From Cervus elaphus (lineage: Eukaryota > Chordata > Mammalia > Artiodactyla > Cervidae): 64,000 nt of DNA. A model generated the notes under the pieces. It saw only the letters and a program-made list of their open reading frames with translations, had not been told where the DNA came from and did not search any database. Location of the stretch: the NCBI RefSeq assembly GCF_910594005.1, contig NC_057847.1:24398501-24462500 (forward strand). The letters run 5' to 3'. The position numbers and the translations under genes are program-made. This document shows positions 11,581-22,669 of the stretch, in pieces; within the stretch, counting starts at the first letter, position 1, and each line of letters begins with the position of its first letter.

Positions 11581-12084
11581 ACAGGAAATGCAGAAAGGTT
11601 GTATAAACATGAACCCAAAACAACAAAGTAAATGGCAACGGGACCACACCTATCAATAATTACCTTAAATGTAAATGGGTTGAATGCCCCAACCAAAAGA
11701 CAAAGATTGGCTGAATGGATACAAAAACAGGACCCAGGTTCTTAATAGTTGACGAGATTATAGTAAACTGAAATCTGGTGTTCAAGTTGTACTTTTGATT
11801 GCAGTGAGCTTTTTATGAAAATCTTTAACTGTCAAATGAGTCCAAATCTAAAGTATTTTGCTTCTGAAACTGCATTTTTTACCAATCATGCTAATTAAAA
11901 TTTATTAATAACTTCTTTAGTTTTAGCTTACCATTTCAGGATTTGTAATAATTTAAGGTGATATGTAGAATTACAAAGTTAGAAGTGCATCTTTATTTGA
12001 GATCGTACCGTCAACATTCAAGTAAGATATTGGTGAGAATGGGGAATGATAGAATTGAATTTTATGTTACTGAGTACAGAGGGG

Positions 12085-12280
12085 GATCATGAAACTTTCT
12101 GTAAAGGAATAGATAGTAAATATAGTGAATGACTTTGAGAGCCATGTGGTCTCTTGTATTTACTCAAACTTTTCTAAAACAGCCATAGACAGTATGTAAA
12201 GAACTGTGTTATTGTGTTTCAGTGAAAAACTACAAAAAGAGGCGGCAGCCTGGATTTGACTCATTTACCAACTTCTTGTA
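12085..12280 (-). mobile_element. Old DNA-transposon-type repeat, family uncertain
   Basis: Carries CAGCCATAGACAGTATGTAAA and AAGAGGCGGCAGCCTGGATTT, a familiar diverged mammalian interspersed repeat. I cannot name the family safely. Confidence 0.5.
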
Positions 12281-12919
12281 ATTTCTGCAACAAAAAGATA
12301 AAATTTGTTATTCTATTGTGTTATTTGTGCAGAGTAAAAGTTTTCCTCTGTTGAATGTATTGACAAAAAAAATTTACCCCAAAAGATAGTAGAATAAAGG
12401 AGAATAGGAATGGTACCTTTCTTCAGCATTTCTATGACTACTTAGATTAATTACTTCATAAATTACATGACAATTCCAGATACACTTATTTGCTCATTTC
12501 TTAGCATTACCATTTTTTATCTTGAAAAAACAATTCTGCAGTTTTCACTGGTGTTTTCTCTGATTCTGATAAACTTTCTTTATCATAACTTGGGAGGGAT
12601 TTATTATAAAAAGATATAATGCATAATTGGGTGATGATTCTATTTTATTTGAATTTATTTTGAAAAATAGTATCAGTAGGTAGACTTAGATCAAGACTTA
12701 TGTAAATATATACATGTAGTTGAATTTTAGGTTCAGAAATGGAGTACTCTAGTCAGTTTTCAGTGTTACATTGTACAGATTTTTTATTCACAAGCAGTTT
12801 GATCTTGTAGATGATTTCTAGTGCTGCAAAGCTTTATTGAATGTAAGTCATTTGTGATATTGACTAATGGTGGTAGCTAAATATTAAACCTAATATATAC
12901 TTTTTATTCTTATTTTCAG

Positions 12920-13132
12920 AGATTCGTCAGCGAACTGCTGCTCAAAGAAACCTTTCTCCAACACCAGCAGGCTCCAGCCAGGGCCCTCCTCCGCAAATTC
13001 CAGTTTCTCCTGGACCACCAAAGGACACTTCAGCCCCTGGTGGACCCCCAGAAAGAACTGTTACTCCAGCCTTATCATCAAATGTGTTACCAAGACGTTT
13101 TGGATCCCCTGCTACTTCAGTGCCTGGAATGG
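12920..13132 (+). CDS. LNPK: LNPK internal exon: proline-rich linker (first exon in window)
   Basis: Lunapark is an ER membrane protein that stabilises three-way junctions of the tubular ER. This 213-bp exon follows a TATTTTCAG acceptor and ends before GTAAAC. It enters in phase 1 (the first two bases complete a split Glu codon) and leaves with one base of a Gly codon. It encodes EIRQRTAAQRNLSPTPAG followed by a Pro/Ser/Thr-rich stretch and ends at SVPGMG. I recognise this as the cytosolic linker between the N-terminal coiled-coil/transmembrane part and the C-terminal zinc ribbon of mammalian lunapark. The upstream exons were not found in 1-12919, so the CDS is partial at its 5' end. The exon-specific sequence and exact phase continuity with the next exon make the call secure. 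Confidence 0.96.
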
Positions 13133-15350
13133 GTAAACAGAGCACTTAATGTTATTTACAGTTTATATTGTTTTCTCTGGTTACCAATAAAACAGGCCAT
13201 TTTCAGACAGTGTGGAAATGGCATTTCATTTGGAAATAGCAGAGCAGTTATCTGATTAAGCAGGAGTTCCATATTCAATTAGCCATAACTCTTTACAGCT
13301 GGCACCTTGTGATACTGAAACCTATTTCTTGAGCTCATTTAACTGTTATGGCTTCTTTGTTTAAATGGCAATAAAACTTTGTAGTATTCTGTAGTCAACA
13401 GTATAGCATATCTTTTTATATTCGGCTTTAGAGTGGCTCCAGATTTATATAAAATGAGGATAGAAGAGAACATTTTGGGAATGTATTCATGCTTTTTGCT
13501 AAACCCTTCGTATATATTTTTAAACTTGACAGATTAACATTTCAGGAATATTCATGTGCTGTAGTGTGTAATACTACTAATGTTAATGTGAGCTTGGTAG
13601 ATTTTTCTTTTTTTAAGCCGTAGAGCCTCAATATTTTCTGACAGATACTTTAATATAAAGTCCTATTGAATTAACATACTGCCTTTACTACTGTTTCGTC
13701 TCTTTGGATTCTCCTTTTTCAGTTTTGTAGAACTCTAGGGGAAGATCCCATTTTAGGAGTGTAGTAGACTATATTACCCTGGAACTTTCTTTTGGACTGT
13801 GATTGGGACATAAAAGCCTTCTTCTTCAGCAGATCACATTATTGTATGTAGAGTCCCATGTCAGATTCTTAAATATGATAATAAATTATTTATTTTATTT
13901 TAGGATATTTAATTTTAATTTAGATTAATTTCATATTTCATGACTAATTACATATAATTTATGACTTTGAGCCTCATCAGAAGTTGATATCAGATATTCA
14001 GGGCATTTACATAGTCTTAATAAAATCAGTAAGGAATCTAAATGTTACTAATACAGTAGATTTTTTTCCCCCTCCTTTTTCTTCGAAAACAGTGTAAGAT
14101 TTTAGGAAACTTAAAAACTATTTATTTATAAATATATTAATAACGCTAACTACAAATGAAATGAATACAAATCATAACTTTTAATTGTTGGTTATTGAAA
14201 AATACTTTTAAACTTAACATATAATGATGCCACTCAGGGCAACTGTATATTTTGTGAAATTGAGTAAGTTAAACTGGTTGAAAATTTTTCATCTTTCAGT
14301 TGTTACTGGTTGATTTGAGATACCCATGACTTGTAAAGTAAAGCTCTTAGTTGTTTAATGGAAGAACTATTTTGTGAGAATGCGTTTTGTATATCTAACT
14401 ATTTGTAAAGAAATTAGTTTATCAACTTATACAGAGTAATAAAAACTATATAATAGCACATGTAAGAACAAGGTTTCAATAACCTACCATTTCATGATCA
14501 TGTAAACATAATATATTTTACTAAAGTTTTTAATTAGTTTCTGTGTAAAAGACTTTGTATTTAAGTTGTACATTGCCAAAAATGTGAGTGAGCTAAGTGA
14601 TTTCTTATAGAGAAGATTAATAATTCATTTTTTCATTACGCCATATTTGTGAAAGAGAATCAATTTAATGTGTATTACCACAGGGCTCCCATATGTTTGA
14701 AAATTAATAACCAGCAGGTACTTGATAATTTGCCAAGCTGTGTAAAAATGACCAATATTCCTACAATGATTGCTCTTGATGTTTGTATTAATTACTGTTA
14801 CCCATAATAGCGTGAATACAAAGATGTGTTATTTTAAAAGTTATTAGTATGAAGGAAGTTAAAATGTTTTTATGAAATCTGTTGTTTTATTTATCCAGAT
14901 TCCTTTATGGACATTTTCATTTTAAGCATGTAGAAGTAAAATACTCCAGCAAAAGTTAAGCTGGCTTAAATGCTTTCAAAATTTAATTTGGCATGCTTAT
15001 TTAAGTTGAAAATTTCATAACGAGGAATGACATTTAATGTCTGCATTCAAGTTTATTTTTTGATGCTAATGATTGGATGTTAAGTATGACTCTACTTAAC
15101 ATTAGCCAAAGAAATGCCAATAGCCAATGAAATGTGAAAAATGCACTTGATTCCTAATACTGAAAACTTATTTTAGAACCTAATTTCGTTTACTAGCTAT
15201 AATTCTATATCATTTTCCCCTTTTTAAGGTGGTAACAGCCTTAAGATTTGTGACTATTTACAAAGCAAATCTCTTATCTTTTAGAATATTAATATCATAT
15301 TTCTGCCTTAAAGCCATTTTTTAATGCTTTAAAGGTTTTGTCACATTTTG
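13133..15350 (+). other. LNPK: LNPK intron, repeat-poor AT-rich part
   Basis: Starts at the GTAAAC donor. About 2.2 kb with no young repeat recognised and no exon seen; many A/T runs and TTAATT/TAAT motifs. Confidence 0.6.
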
Positions 15351-15369
15351 AAGACCTTTAATCTATGTA

Positions 15370-15672
15370 TTGCAGGGCTTGTTTCAACAAGACCTCATTT
15401 TGTTTGAAAGTCTTCTACAAGGTCTCCATGTAAACGTCCCTTGCTGCCTGTCTTCCTCTTATCTGGCCTTGTTTTACGAAGGCCAGCGTCACATCTCGTT
15501 TATTTTATTCTCTCGCTTTCTTCCCAGTGCCTTCTGTGTGGTCTCTCGTTTTAGAATATCTCCTGCAAACAGGCCTCTTTCAGTTTTCAGAGATCGTGGA
15601 GTCACAATTCATAATTTTGAAAGTGTAACTTTATTTTTGTTACTGTTTTTATATGATGTAATCATTAACTAA
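15370..15672 (+). other. GC-richer intronic segment with an open frame after a splice-acceptor-like site
   Basis: An open frame of 100 codons follows ATGTATTGCAG, in a segment clearly richer in G+C than the flanks (CCTTGCTGCCTGTCTTCC, GGCCAGCGTCACATCTCG). The product is Leu/Phe/Ser-rich and not recognised. It may be an unused cryptic exon, a conserved noncoding element or an old repeat. No good donor was confirmed. Confidence 0.25.
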
Positions 15673-16645
15673 ATTCCAAGTTATTCTTCTACTCCTGACT
15701 CTCCATTCATCATCTCTGATACTGGCTAATTTATTATAGGAATACAGTGTATCGCTCCATTTATTTAGATCTTCTCTAGTTTCTCTTAGCAATGTTTGGC
15801 AGTGTTCATAGCTTTTTTACCTTTTTTGATTAAATGTACATCTTATTATTTCATGTTTTTATCCTAGTTTAAATACTTTATTACCTGTTTCCATTGTTCA
15901 TTGGTAACATACATAGAAATTGATTTTTGTATAGTGATCTTACATCCTGTAATATTGCTAAAGTCACTGGTTCTTATAACTTTTATATAGATTCCATAAT
16001 ATATCCTAAACAGGCTGTCAGATTGTTGGTGACTGAATACAATTCTACTTCTTCCTTTTAAATCTAGATTCCTTTCATTTCTTTTTCTTGCCTTATTACA
16101 CTAGCTAGAATTTTCAGTGCAGTGTTAAATAGAAGTGGTGAGAGCAGACATCATTGTCTTATTGCTGATCTTAGGAGGAAAGCATTTACATTTTTACCAT
16201 TCAACTCAGTGTAAGCTATAGGGTTTTTTTTTTTTTTTTCTTTGAATAGATAGCCTCTATCAGATTGAGGAGAAGTACCCTTCCATTCCTAGTTAGCGGA
16301 AGGTTTTTATCAGTAACAGATAATGGATTTTTTTGAATCCTTTTTTTACATCTATTGAGATGCTCTTATCGGGTTTTAGTTTAGTTTTTTTTTTAATATC
16401 ACTATTTCATATGGTGAAATACATTGATTTTTTTTTTAACATTGACTTTTTTTAGACATTAAACCACCATGCTTTTGTGAGGTAAATTTGACTTGGTCGT
16501 GATGTTTTATTTTTGTATATATTATTGGGTTCAGTTTGTTAAAATTTTTTTAGAAATGTGTACATCAGTTTTCCTTAGAGATACTGGTCTGTTTTGTTTT
16601 TGCTTTTTGGTTTTTTTCTTGTAATTTTGTTTTGTCTGTTTTCTT

Positions 16646-16726
16646 ATTTTCTCTCTTTTTCTCTTTTTTTTTTAAAAAAAATATGGAACGCTTCACGAAT
16701 TCGCGTGTCATCCTTGCGCAGGGGCC

Positions 16727-16763
<37 letters not shown>

Positions 16764-16783
16764 CGTGCCGCCGAAGCGAGCAC
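16646..16783 (-). pseudogene. Retroposed U6 snRNA copy (RNU6 pseudogene)
   Basis: The minus strand from 16783 to 16677 reads full-length U6 (GTGCTCGCTTCGGC start, GATACAGAGAAGATTAGCAT core, GTTCCATATTTTT end) with about three substitutions from the usual mammalian sequence. A-rich minus-strand tail sequence fills 16646-16676. A 14-bp direct repeat, TTGTCTGTTTTCTT, sits at 16632-16645 and directly at the U6 5' end at 16784-16797. This is L1-mediated retroposition of U6 RNA into an older L1. No TATA box or PSE is seen upstream, so it is called a pseudogene. Confidence 0.93.
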
Positions 16784-17021
16784 TTGTCTGTTTTCTTTAT
16801 TTGTTTTCTTGTAATTTTTTTGGTCTGGTTTTGGTATAAGAGTATTGTTGGCCTCAGTATGAGAAAGCATTTTCTTGTCTTTAGTTTTATGGACAAGTTT
16901 GTATAGAATTGGTATTATTTCTTAGTAATAAATTTAAATGTTACAGGTTGAAGTGGCTAGGCATGGTGTTTTCTTTGTGGAAGGATTTTTCTTTTTTAAA
17001 AAAGCATTCAACTTGTTTTAA

Positions 17022-17094
17022 AAAAAGAAAACTACAGACTAATATCCCTATAAATATAGATGCAAAAATTCTTAACAAAATTTTAGCAAGTTGA
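17022..17094 (+). mobile_element. Short sense L1 ORF2 piece inside antisense L1
   Basis: Codons read RKLQTNIPINIDAKILNKIL, the conserved L1 reverse-transcriptase segment (usually PISLMNIDAKILNKILA), in the opposite orientation to the L1 that contains it. The antisense L1 continues on both sides. Confidence 0.75.
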
Positions 17095-18750
17095 AGTTTC
17101 TGTTTCTTGTTGAGGAAGTTGTGGTAGTTTGGTAGTCTTTTGAGGAATTTCTTTCTCTTAACTTACAGAATTTATTGGCATAAAGTTATTCATAATATAC
17201 CCTTATTATTCTTTTAATATCTTTACTATCTGGATTTATGTCATTCCTCTCATTGTTAATATTTTGTATCTTTCCTTTTTATCCTGATTAGTCTGACTAG
17301 AGCTTTATCAGTTTTGTCTTTATCAGTTTGGTCTTCTCAAAGAACCAGCTTTTCTCTATTATTACAGTATATTTTTATTAATTTCCATTCTGACCTTTAT
17401 TATTTCATTTATTCTGTTTACTTTGGGTTTCATTTGCTCTTTCCTTTTAGGTTCTTAATGTAGAAACTGAATTCATGGATTTTAGATCTATCCTCTTTTG
17501 TAGGTGTTTAGCAGTATAGGTGTTTAGTGTTATAGATTTTCCTCTAAGTATTGTTTTAGTTGCATATCATAAATTTGATCTGTGTTTTTGTTCTTTCAGT
17601 TAAAAATACTTTCTAATTTCTTTATTTTTCTTTAAAAGCTTGGATTATTTAGTTATATATTATTGAGTCTTCAAATATTTGGATATTTTCCTGATGTCTT
17701 TTTGTTGCTGATTTCTAGTTTAATTCTGTTGTGGTCAGAAAACATACTTTGTAATATTGAATCTTCTTGAATGTATTGAGATTTGGTTTATGTTTCAGAC
17801 TATCATTTATCTTGGTATATGCTTTACGTTCACTTGGAAAGAATATATGTTTTGTTCCTATTGGGTAGAATGGCTATAAATGTTGATTGCATCAAGTTGG
17901 TTAAGTAGATAGTATTATGTATCATTAATGATTTTTTGCTGTTTATTCTGTTAGTGCTTGAGAGAGTGCTGTTGATATCTCCAGCTGTAATTGTGTACTT
18001 ACTTCTTTTTGTATTACTTTTAGTTTTTGCATAATGTGTTTTGAAAACTCTATTATAATGCACATACATCATAGGTTTAGGATTATTATGTCCTCTTGAT
18101 GAATTGGCTCCTTGTCATTATGAAATTACATTTTTATTCCTGTTTATATTCTTTGCTCCAGAATCTACTTTGATTGCTATTAATACAGATGCTCTCGGTT
18201 TCTTTTGATTAGTGTCAGCATATTTATGTAGTTTTCCCTATCATTTATGTTTAGTCTGTTTGTGTTTTTATATTTAAAATGGATCTTTTGTAAGCAACAT
18301 CTGTTGGGTCTTGCTTTTTTATCCATTCTGACAATCTTTACCTTACAGTGAGGCTGCTCAGGCCACTTATATTTAATGTAATGATTGGTATGTTTAGGTT
18401 TGAGTTTAAATCTTTTATTGTGCTAGTTTTCTCTTTGTCCCATCTGTTCTGCTACCTTTCTTGTTTTCTGCCTCTTGTGGGTTGAGTATCTTTTGTGATT
18501 GCTTTTAATAATTTTTTTGTTGTTGCCTTATTAGCTATAGTGCTTTTTTGTTGTTATTTTAGTGGGTACTTTAGAGTTTGCAGTATGTATCATTAATTTA
18601 TCATAGCTCATGTCAAATGGTATGACACCAGTTCTCATACAGATTAAGAATCAAATTACAGTATTCTTAATGTTTCTCTCCCCTTGGCCTTTGTGGTATT
18701 GTTGTCATACATTTTACTTATACATGTGTTATAAACCCCACAAGGAATTA

Positions 18751-19167
18751 CAGATATCCTCTGCAGTTTGAAAGTTCACTTTACACCACTTTGATTTTAT
18801 GAAAGACCTACATTAGTGCCTGTTTCCACTAATTGAAAGAATCAGAAGAAGGTTTTCGCTTTTAGAAAAAAAGATGAAAAGCGAAAATAGCGTTCAGCAT
18901 TTGTTTTGCAGCGAGCCGTTGTAGAGGCAGCGTGCATCCCGAGCAGCAAGAGTGGCACCGCCAAGCTCCTTCCCTGGGAACTACACTCGGCATCTCATCA
19001 TCGAGCCGCCATAGCTTTGAACTTTGTCTGTGAGCATCTGTGCTTTGTCTCAATTTATTTTGTGCATCCGTTAGCAAGATGTGTCCTAAGGTAATTGCTT
19101 CTTCACTTTATGCCATTTTGGCTTACGAAAGCTTTCATGGGAACTTATGGATAGCAAGGGAAACCTG
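18751..19167. mobile_element. Tigger-like (TcMar) DNA transposon, non-autonomous, TA duplication
   Basis: 417 bp bounded by imperfect terminal inverted repeats: CAGATATCCTCTGC at the left and, reversed, CAGGTTTCCCTTGC at the right. A TA dinucleotide duplicates exactly at both ends (18749-18750 and 19168-19169). The antisense L1 resumes in register after it. The interior is CpG-rich and differs sharply from its AT-rich host. It resembles artiodactyl Tigger1a-type elements; the family name is from memory. Confidence 0.82.
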
Positions 19168-20580
19168 TATTACTTTTTCTTTAAGCCATCAATTGTTTTT
19201 TAAAGCAATATAAATAATGTTTTATATATTTACCCACATGGTAACCATTTCAAGTACTCTTTCTTTTGTGTGATCCAGCTTTCTTTATGGTGTCAGTTTC
19301 CTTCTGCGTGAAGGATTTCTTTTAACATTTCTTATAGTACAGTTCTGTTAGTTATGAATTCTTTCAGTTTTGTATGTCTGAAAAAAGTCTTCATTTTGCC
19401 TTCATTTTTAAAAGATGTCTTCACTAATACAGGTAGTTTCACTAATTTGATAGTTTTTCTTTCAGAACTTTAAAGATACTGTTTCATTGTCTTCTCCCTT
19501 GCTTATTTTCTGATGAGTAATCTGTCATTCTTATCTTTGTTTCTCTGTACTAATGTATCTTTTTCTGACTGCTTTTAAGATTTTCTGTCACTGGTTTTAA
19601 GAAGGTTGATTATGCTGTATCTTGGTGCGAAATTGTTTCTTGTACTTAGGGTTTGTTGATATTCTTGGGTCTGTATGTTTACAGTTTTCATCAGGTTTTG
19701 AAATTTTGTGCATTATTTCTTTGAGTCAATTTTTCTTCCTCTCTTCTTCTGAACTCCAATTATGTGTATACTAGATGCTTGAGGTTATTACACAGCTCAC
19801 TGAAGATTTGTTCATTTAAAAATCTTTTTAGTCTTTGTGTTTCATTTTGCATGGCTTCTATTGCTGTCTTCAGATTTACTAATTTTTTTGTAATGTCAAA
19901 ACTGCTGTTCATTTCATCTGTGAATTTTTAAATCTAAGACATTGTAGATTTCATCTGTAGAGGTTCAGTTTGGATCTTTTATAAATTCTTTTCATGTCTC
20001 TGCTTAACATATTACAGTTTTCGCCTAGATTCTCAAGCATATGGAATATAGTCATAATAAGTGTTTTAATATGTTTGTCTCTTAATGCTATCATCTTCAT
20101 CATTTCTGGGTCACTTTTGATTGATTCTTCTCATTATGGGTTTTATTTTCTTGCCAATTTGCATGACTAATAATTTTTTATCTGATGTCAGACGTTGTAA
20201 ATTTTGCCATATTGGGTACAGGATATTTTTAAATTACTGTACAGGGCCTCTCTGAATATTTACCCAGTGACCTGTGAGTTACGAAGTTTTCCATCCTGGC
20301 TGGTGGGAACGTGTGATATTTTTGGCCCCATGTGAGCGCTGGTACCTTTAGTATTTTGGGGGCAGTTCTTCCTCTGTCCTCAGGTGGTTTTTCTCATTTG
20401 CATCCTGGGCATATCTTTGGTGTTCTGGCTTTCTGCATTCCCTCCTCTCTGGTACTGTTCCCAGTGAACTCAGCCTGCCTTGTCCTCTCCAGCGTTCCAG
20501 CTTTCTCTCTTCAACTCAGGGAGACTAATGAACTTCACCTGGATTTACTCTGCCTGAGTTGCTATCTGGAAAACTCTCCA

Positions 20581-21065
20581 GGCAATAAGTTGGGGCAGTT
20601 GTAGGGCTCATCTTATTTGCTTTATGTGTCTCAGGGGTCTTTATCCTACATTACTTGATATCCAGTGTCTCTAAAACCATTGCATAATATATTTTACATG
20701 GTATTTTAGTTGTTTTAAGTGGGAGATTAAATCTGACTCTGATTACTGTATTACGGTACAAAGTGTAAGTTTCCTAGTTTATTATTACATAAACTTTTAA
20801 GAGTCTGAGCATTGAAAAAATTAATTTGTACAGAACTCAACATAGTTTTATTCCTTAATAGATTATGTTGCTGGTTCTAATATAGCACATATATAAATAT
20901 ATTTTTGTAGTGTAGTATTTTTAATGAAAATTTGAATACAGAGATGATAATATCATTTTTGTTTTGTTAACATTTAAAAACTCTTAATGAGCATAGGTAG
21001 TTCTTGGCAACTGAATTGAAGTTTAAATGTATTTTACACATATAAATTTTGTGTATATTTACTAG
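20581..21065 (+). other. LNPK: LNPK intron, unique AT-rich stretch before the exon at 21066
   Basis: No repeat or exon recognised apart from the branch and acceptor region of the following exon. Confidence 0.5.
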
Positions 21066-21171
21066 GTCTTCATCCTCCGGGTCCACCTTTAGCAAGACCC
21101 ATTCTGCCTCGAGAACGAGGTGCTCTGGATAGAATTGTTGAATATTTAGTTGGTGATGGTCCGCAGAACAG
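21066..21171 (+). CDS. LNPK: LNPK internal exon: start of the lunapark domain
   Basis: A 106-bp exon between a TTTACTAG acceptor and a GTAATG donor. Its first two bases complete the Gly codon of the previous exon, giving GMGLHPPGPP. It encodes a Pro-rich piece and then RPILPRERGALDRIVEYLVG, the highly conserved start of the lunapark domain just before the zinc-binding cysteines. It ends inside the Arg codon of NRYAL. The preceding intron is 7.9 kb and holds a long antisense L1, a U6 pseudogene and a Tigger-like element. No frame disruption is seen. Confidence 0.96.
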
Positions 21172-22598
21172 GTAATGTTTACTAGGGTGTAGCTAAATGA
21201 AAATGAAGAAAGTTTATTGGTCAGAGTGGGGGGATGTGTGTGTGTACGCACATGTGCACATGTACTAAATGTTCTATGATTTTTTGGTTCTTGTCTCCTG
21301 ACTTTAGAACATAATGGAGTATTTTATGGCCCTGCAAAAGAGTACATACTCAGTTATATTTCAGTAGTAGATTAGATAAAGTATTTGGATAAAATATTTT
21401 AAAACATATTATATATAACAAAACAATATTGTAACTGCTGTTATAACCCTGCTATAACATTATTTTTAGAGGATTTGAATCACTTTGTTGCATCTTTTGA
21501 ACTTGAAGAGTTTGTAAATAGTGAAAAGTTGGTAGGTTATAAGAAATGGAGTTTTATAGATGTGAGTACTGGGCTTAATGATGCTGGTAATTTTAATAAC
21601 AGTGAGGACAGTTTCATGTATTTGACACTTACAGTTCCAAAATGCTTCTCCAGTTATTTTAATTGATCCTTATAATAACTCTAGGATTATAAGTATGATA
21701 TGAACAGAGCAAACATCATAGTATAGACTTTTAAATAATTCTTAAGGTATTTTAAGAATAGATATTTGACAAGGTTATTGGTTAATATTATTGTATTTTT
21801 TTTTTCATTTATTTTTATTAGTTGGAGGCTAATTACTTTACAATATAGTAGTGGTTTTTGCCATACATTGACATGAATCAGCCATGGATTTACATGTGTT
21901 CCCCATCCTGATCCCCGCTCCTGCCTCCCTCCCCATCCCATCCCTCTGGGTCTTAATAAAGAGACTAGAATTTAATGTTAATGTGAAAAATTATATGTTC
22001 TTCAAAACAGATAGAATGTTGTTTGATAGGGCCAGGTATTTATTAAGTACCTACTTGGAGAACAGAAAGGGTATATAAATAGAAAATGTGGAAGATGTTT
22101 AAGTGTAACTGGGATAGCTAAGAAATCATGATATACAGAAATTAACCTTTGGACTGGACTAAACAAAATTAAATAAATTTCTTTACTACAGAGGTTTTAA
22201 TAATACTCATTTGTGAATCTCTAAGAGGCTTCATCTTTTCTACTCTTTATCTGACCACAGATTTGGGGTCTATCATCCCCAGGAATATAAGTTAGGAAAC
22301 GTTAAAATTTAAGTGTTCTGTTACCAAATACATTTCTGCTTACTTAGTAAGAAAATTCTATTTGTTTCTTAGTTTATTTTTAATTTGATATATAATATTT
22401 TAAAATAATTGAAATTTTGACTGTTGTCATAAAGAGTGTTGTTTATTGTTTACAAAGTAATATCTGTTATGGCACATCTAGCTACATTAAATGCTATGTA
22501 ATCTAACTGTGTACTTTAGCTGTGATGGCTAAAGTAGCTTCTCCTGCTTGTTTTGTCTGCATTTGTAACTGATCTGTTCATTTTTCCTTTCGCTGTAG
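21172..22598 (+). other. LNPK: LNPK intron
   Basis: Starts GTAATG, ends CTGTAG. Holds one L1-BT 3' end (21796-21953); the rest is unique AT-rich sequence. Confidence 0.9.
21796..21953 (-). mobile_element. L1-BT 3' end, about 158 bp, antisense
   Basis: T-run, then ATTTTTATTAGTTGGAGGCT and CATTGACATGAATCAGCCAT, ending at CCCTCTGGGTCT. Very strongly 5' truncated. Confidence 0.88.
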
Positions 22599-22669
22599 GT
22601 ATGCTCTTATATGTCAGCAGTGTTTTTCTCACAATGGCATGGCTTTGAAAGAAGAATTTGAGTACATTG
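22599..22669 (+). CDS. LNPK: LNPK internal exon: first CxxC of the zinc ribbon
   Basis: A 71-bp exon with acceptor CGCTGTAG and donor GTAAGA. It encodes YALICQQCFSHNGMALKEEF and ends at EYI plus one base of Ala. It supplies the first cysteine pair (CQQC) of the lunapark C4 zinc ribbon; the second pair is in the next exon. In the known family this zinc ribbon is needed for homodimerisation and ER-junction targeting. Both cysteines are intact and the phase (1 in, 1 out) matches its neighbours. Confidence 0.96.

Larger units (their letters stand above)
9595..11727 (-). mobile_element. L1-BT insertion with 5' inversion (twin priming), 16-bp TSD
   Basis: Flanked by the 16-bp direct repeat CAGGACCCAGGTTCTT at 9579-9594 and 11728-11743. 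The left part (to about 10276) is antisense L1: poly(A) tail as T-run, 3' UTR, and the ORF2 C-terminus ending at 9950. From about 10277 the sequence flips to sense 5' UTR, a complete ORF1, and the first 30 or so codons of ORF2. Most of ORF2 is missing. This is the classical product of twin-primed reverse transcription. The right edge (CAAAAACAGGACCC) suggests that microhomology between L1 RNA and target started the second cDNA. Confidence 0.93.
1..12919 (+). other. LNPK: LNPK intron (right part), 5' exons not in window
   Basis: Everything left of the first recognised exon. I looked for the exon encoding the segment between the coiled coil and EIRQR and did not find it, so this is read as one intron continuing past the left edge. 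Repeat-free pieces are 1-126, 250-399, 1427-2030, 5949-7150, 7656-8363, 9001-9430 and 11744-12085. They are AT-rich and show no exon, RNA gene or obvious regulatory motif. Confidence 0.8.
15760..20580 (-). mobile_element. Long antisense ancient L1 (L1M-type)
   Basis: Antisense landmarks of L1 ORF2 run in correct order: the GGTTTTGGTAT..TTGGCCTCA region near 16830, CTTCTCAAAGAACCAGCTTT near 17340, TTTAGTGTTATAGATTTTCC near 17525, TGTGGTCAGAAAACATACTT near 17732, and CACTTATATTTAATGTAATG near 18364. It then continues into L1 5' sequence. It is strongly diverged with no open frame. It is interrupted by the U6 copy at 16677-16783 and the Tigger-like element at 18751-19167, and flanking L1 sequence resumes in register after both. 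Confidence 0.85.

Noticed and set aside
1..12919. Earlier LNPK exons (coiled coil, transmembrane segments)
   Set aside because: No stretch encodes the expected residues between correct splice sites; they must lie left of the window.
16677..16783. Functional U6 gene
   Set aside because: No TATA box or PSE in the upstream sequence, and a TSD plus A-rich tail show retroposition.
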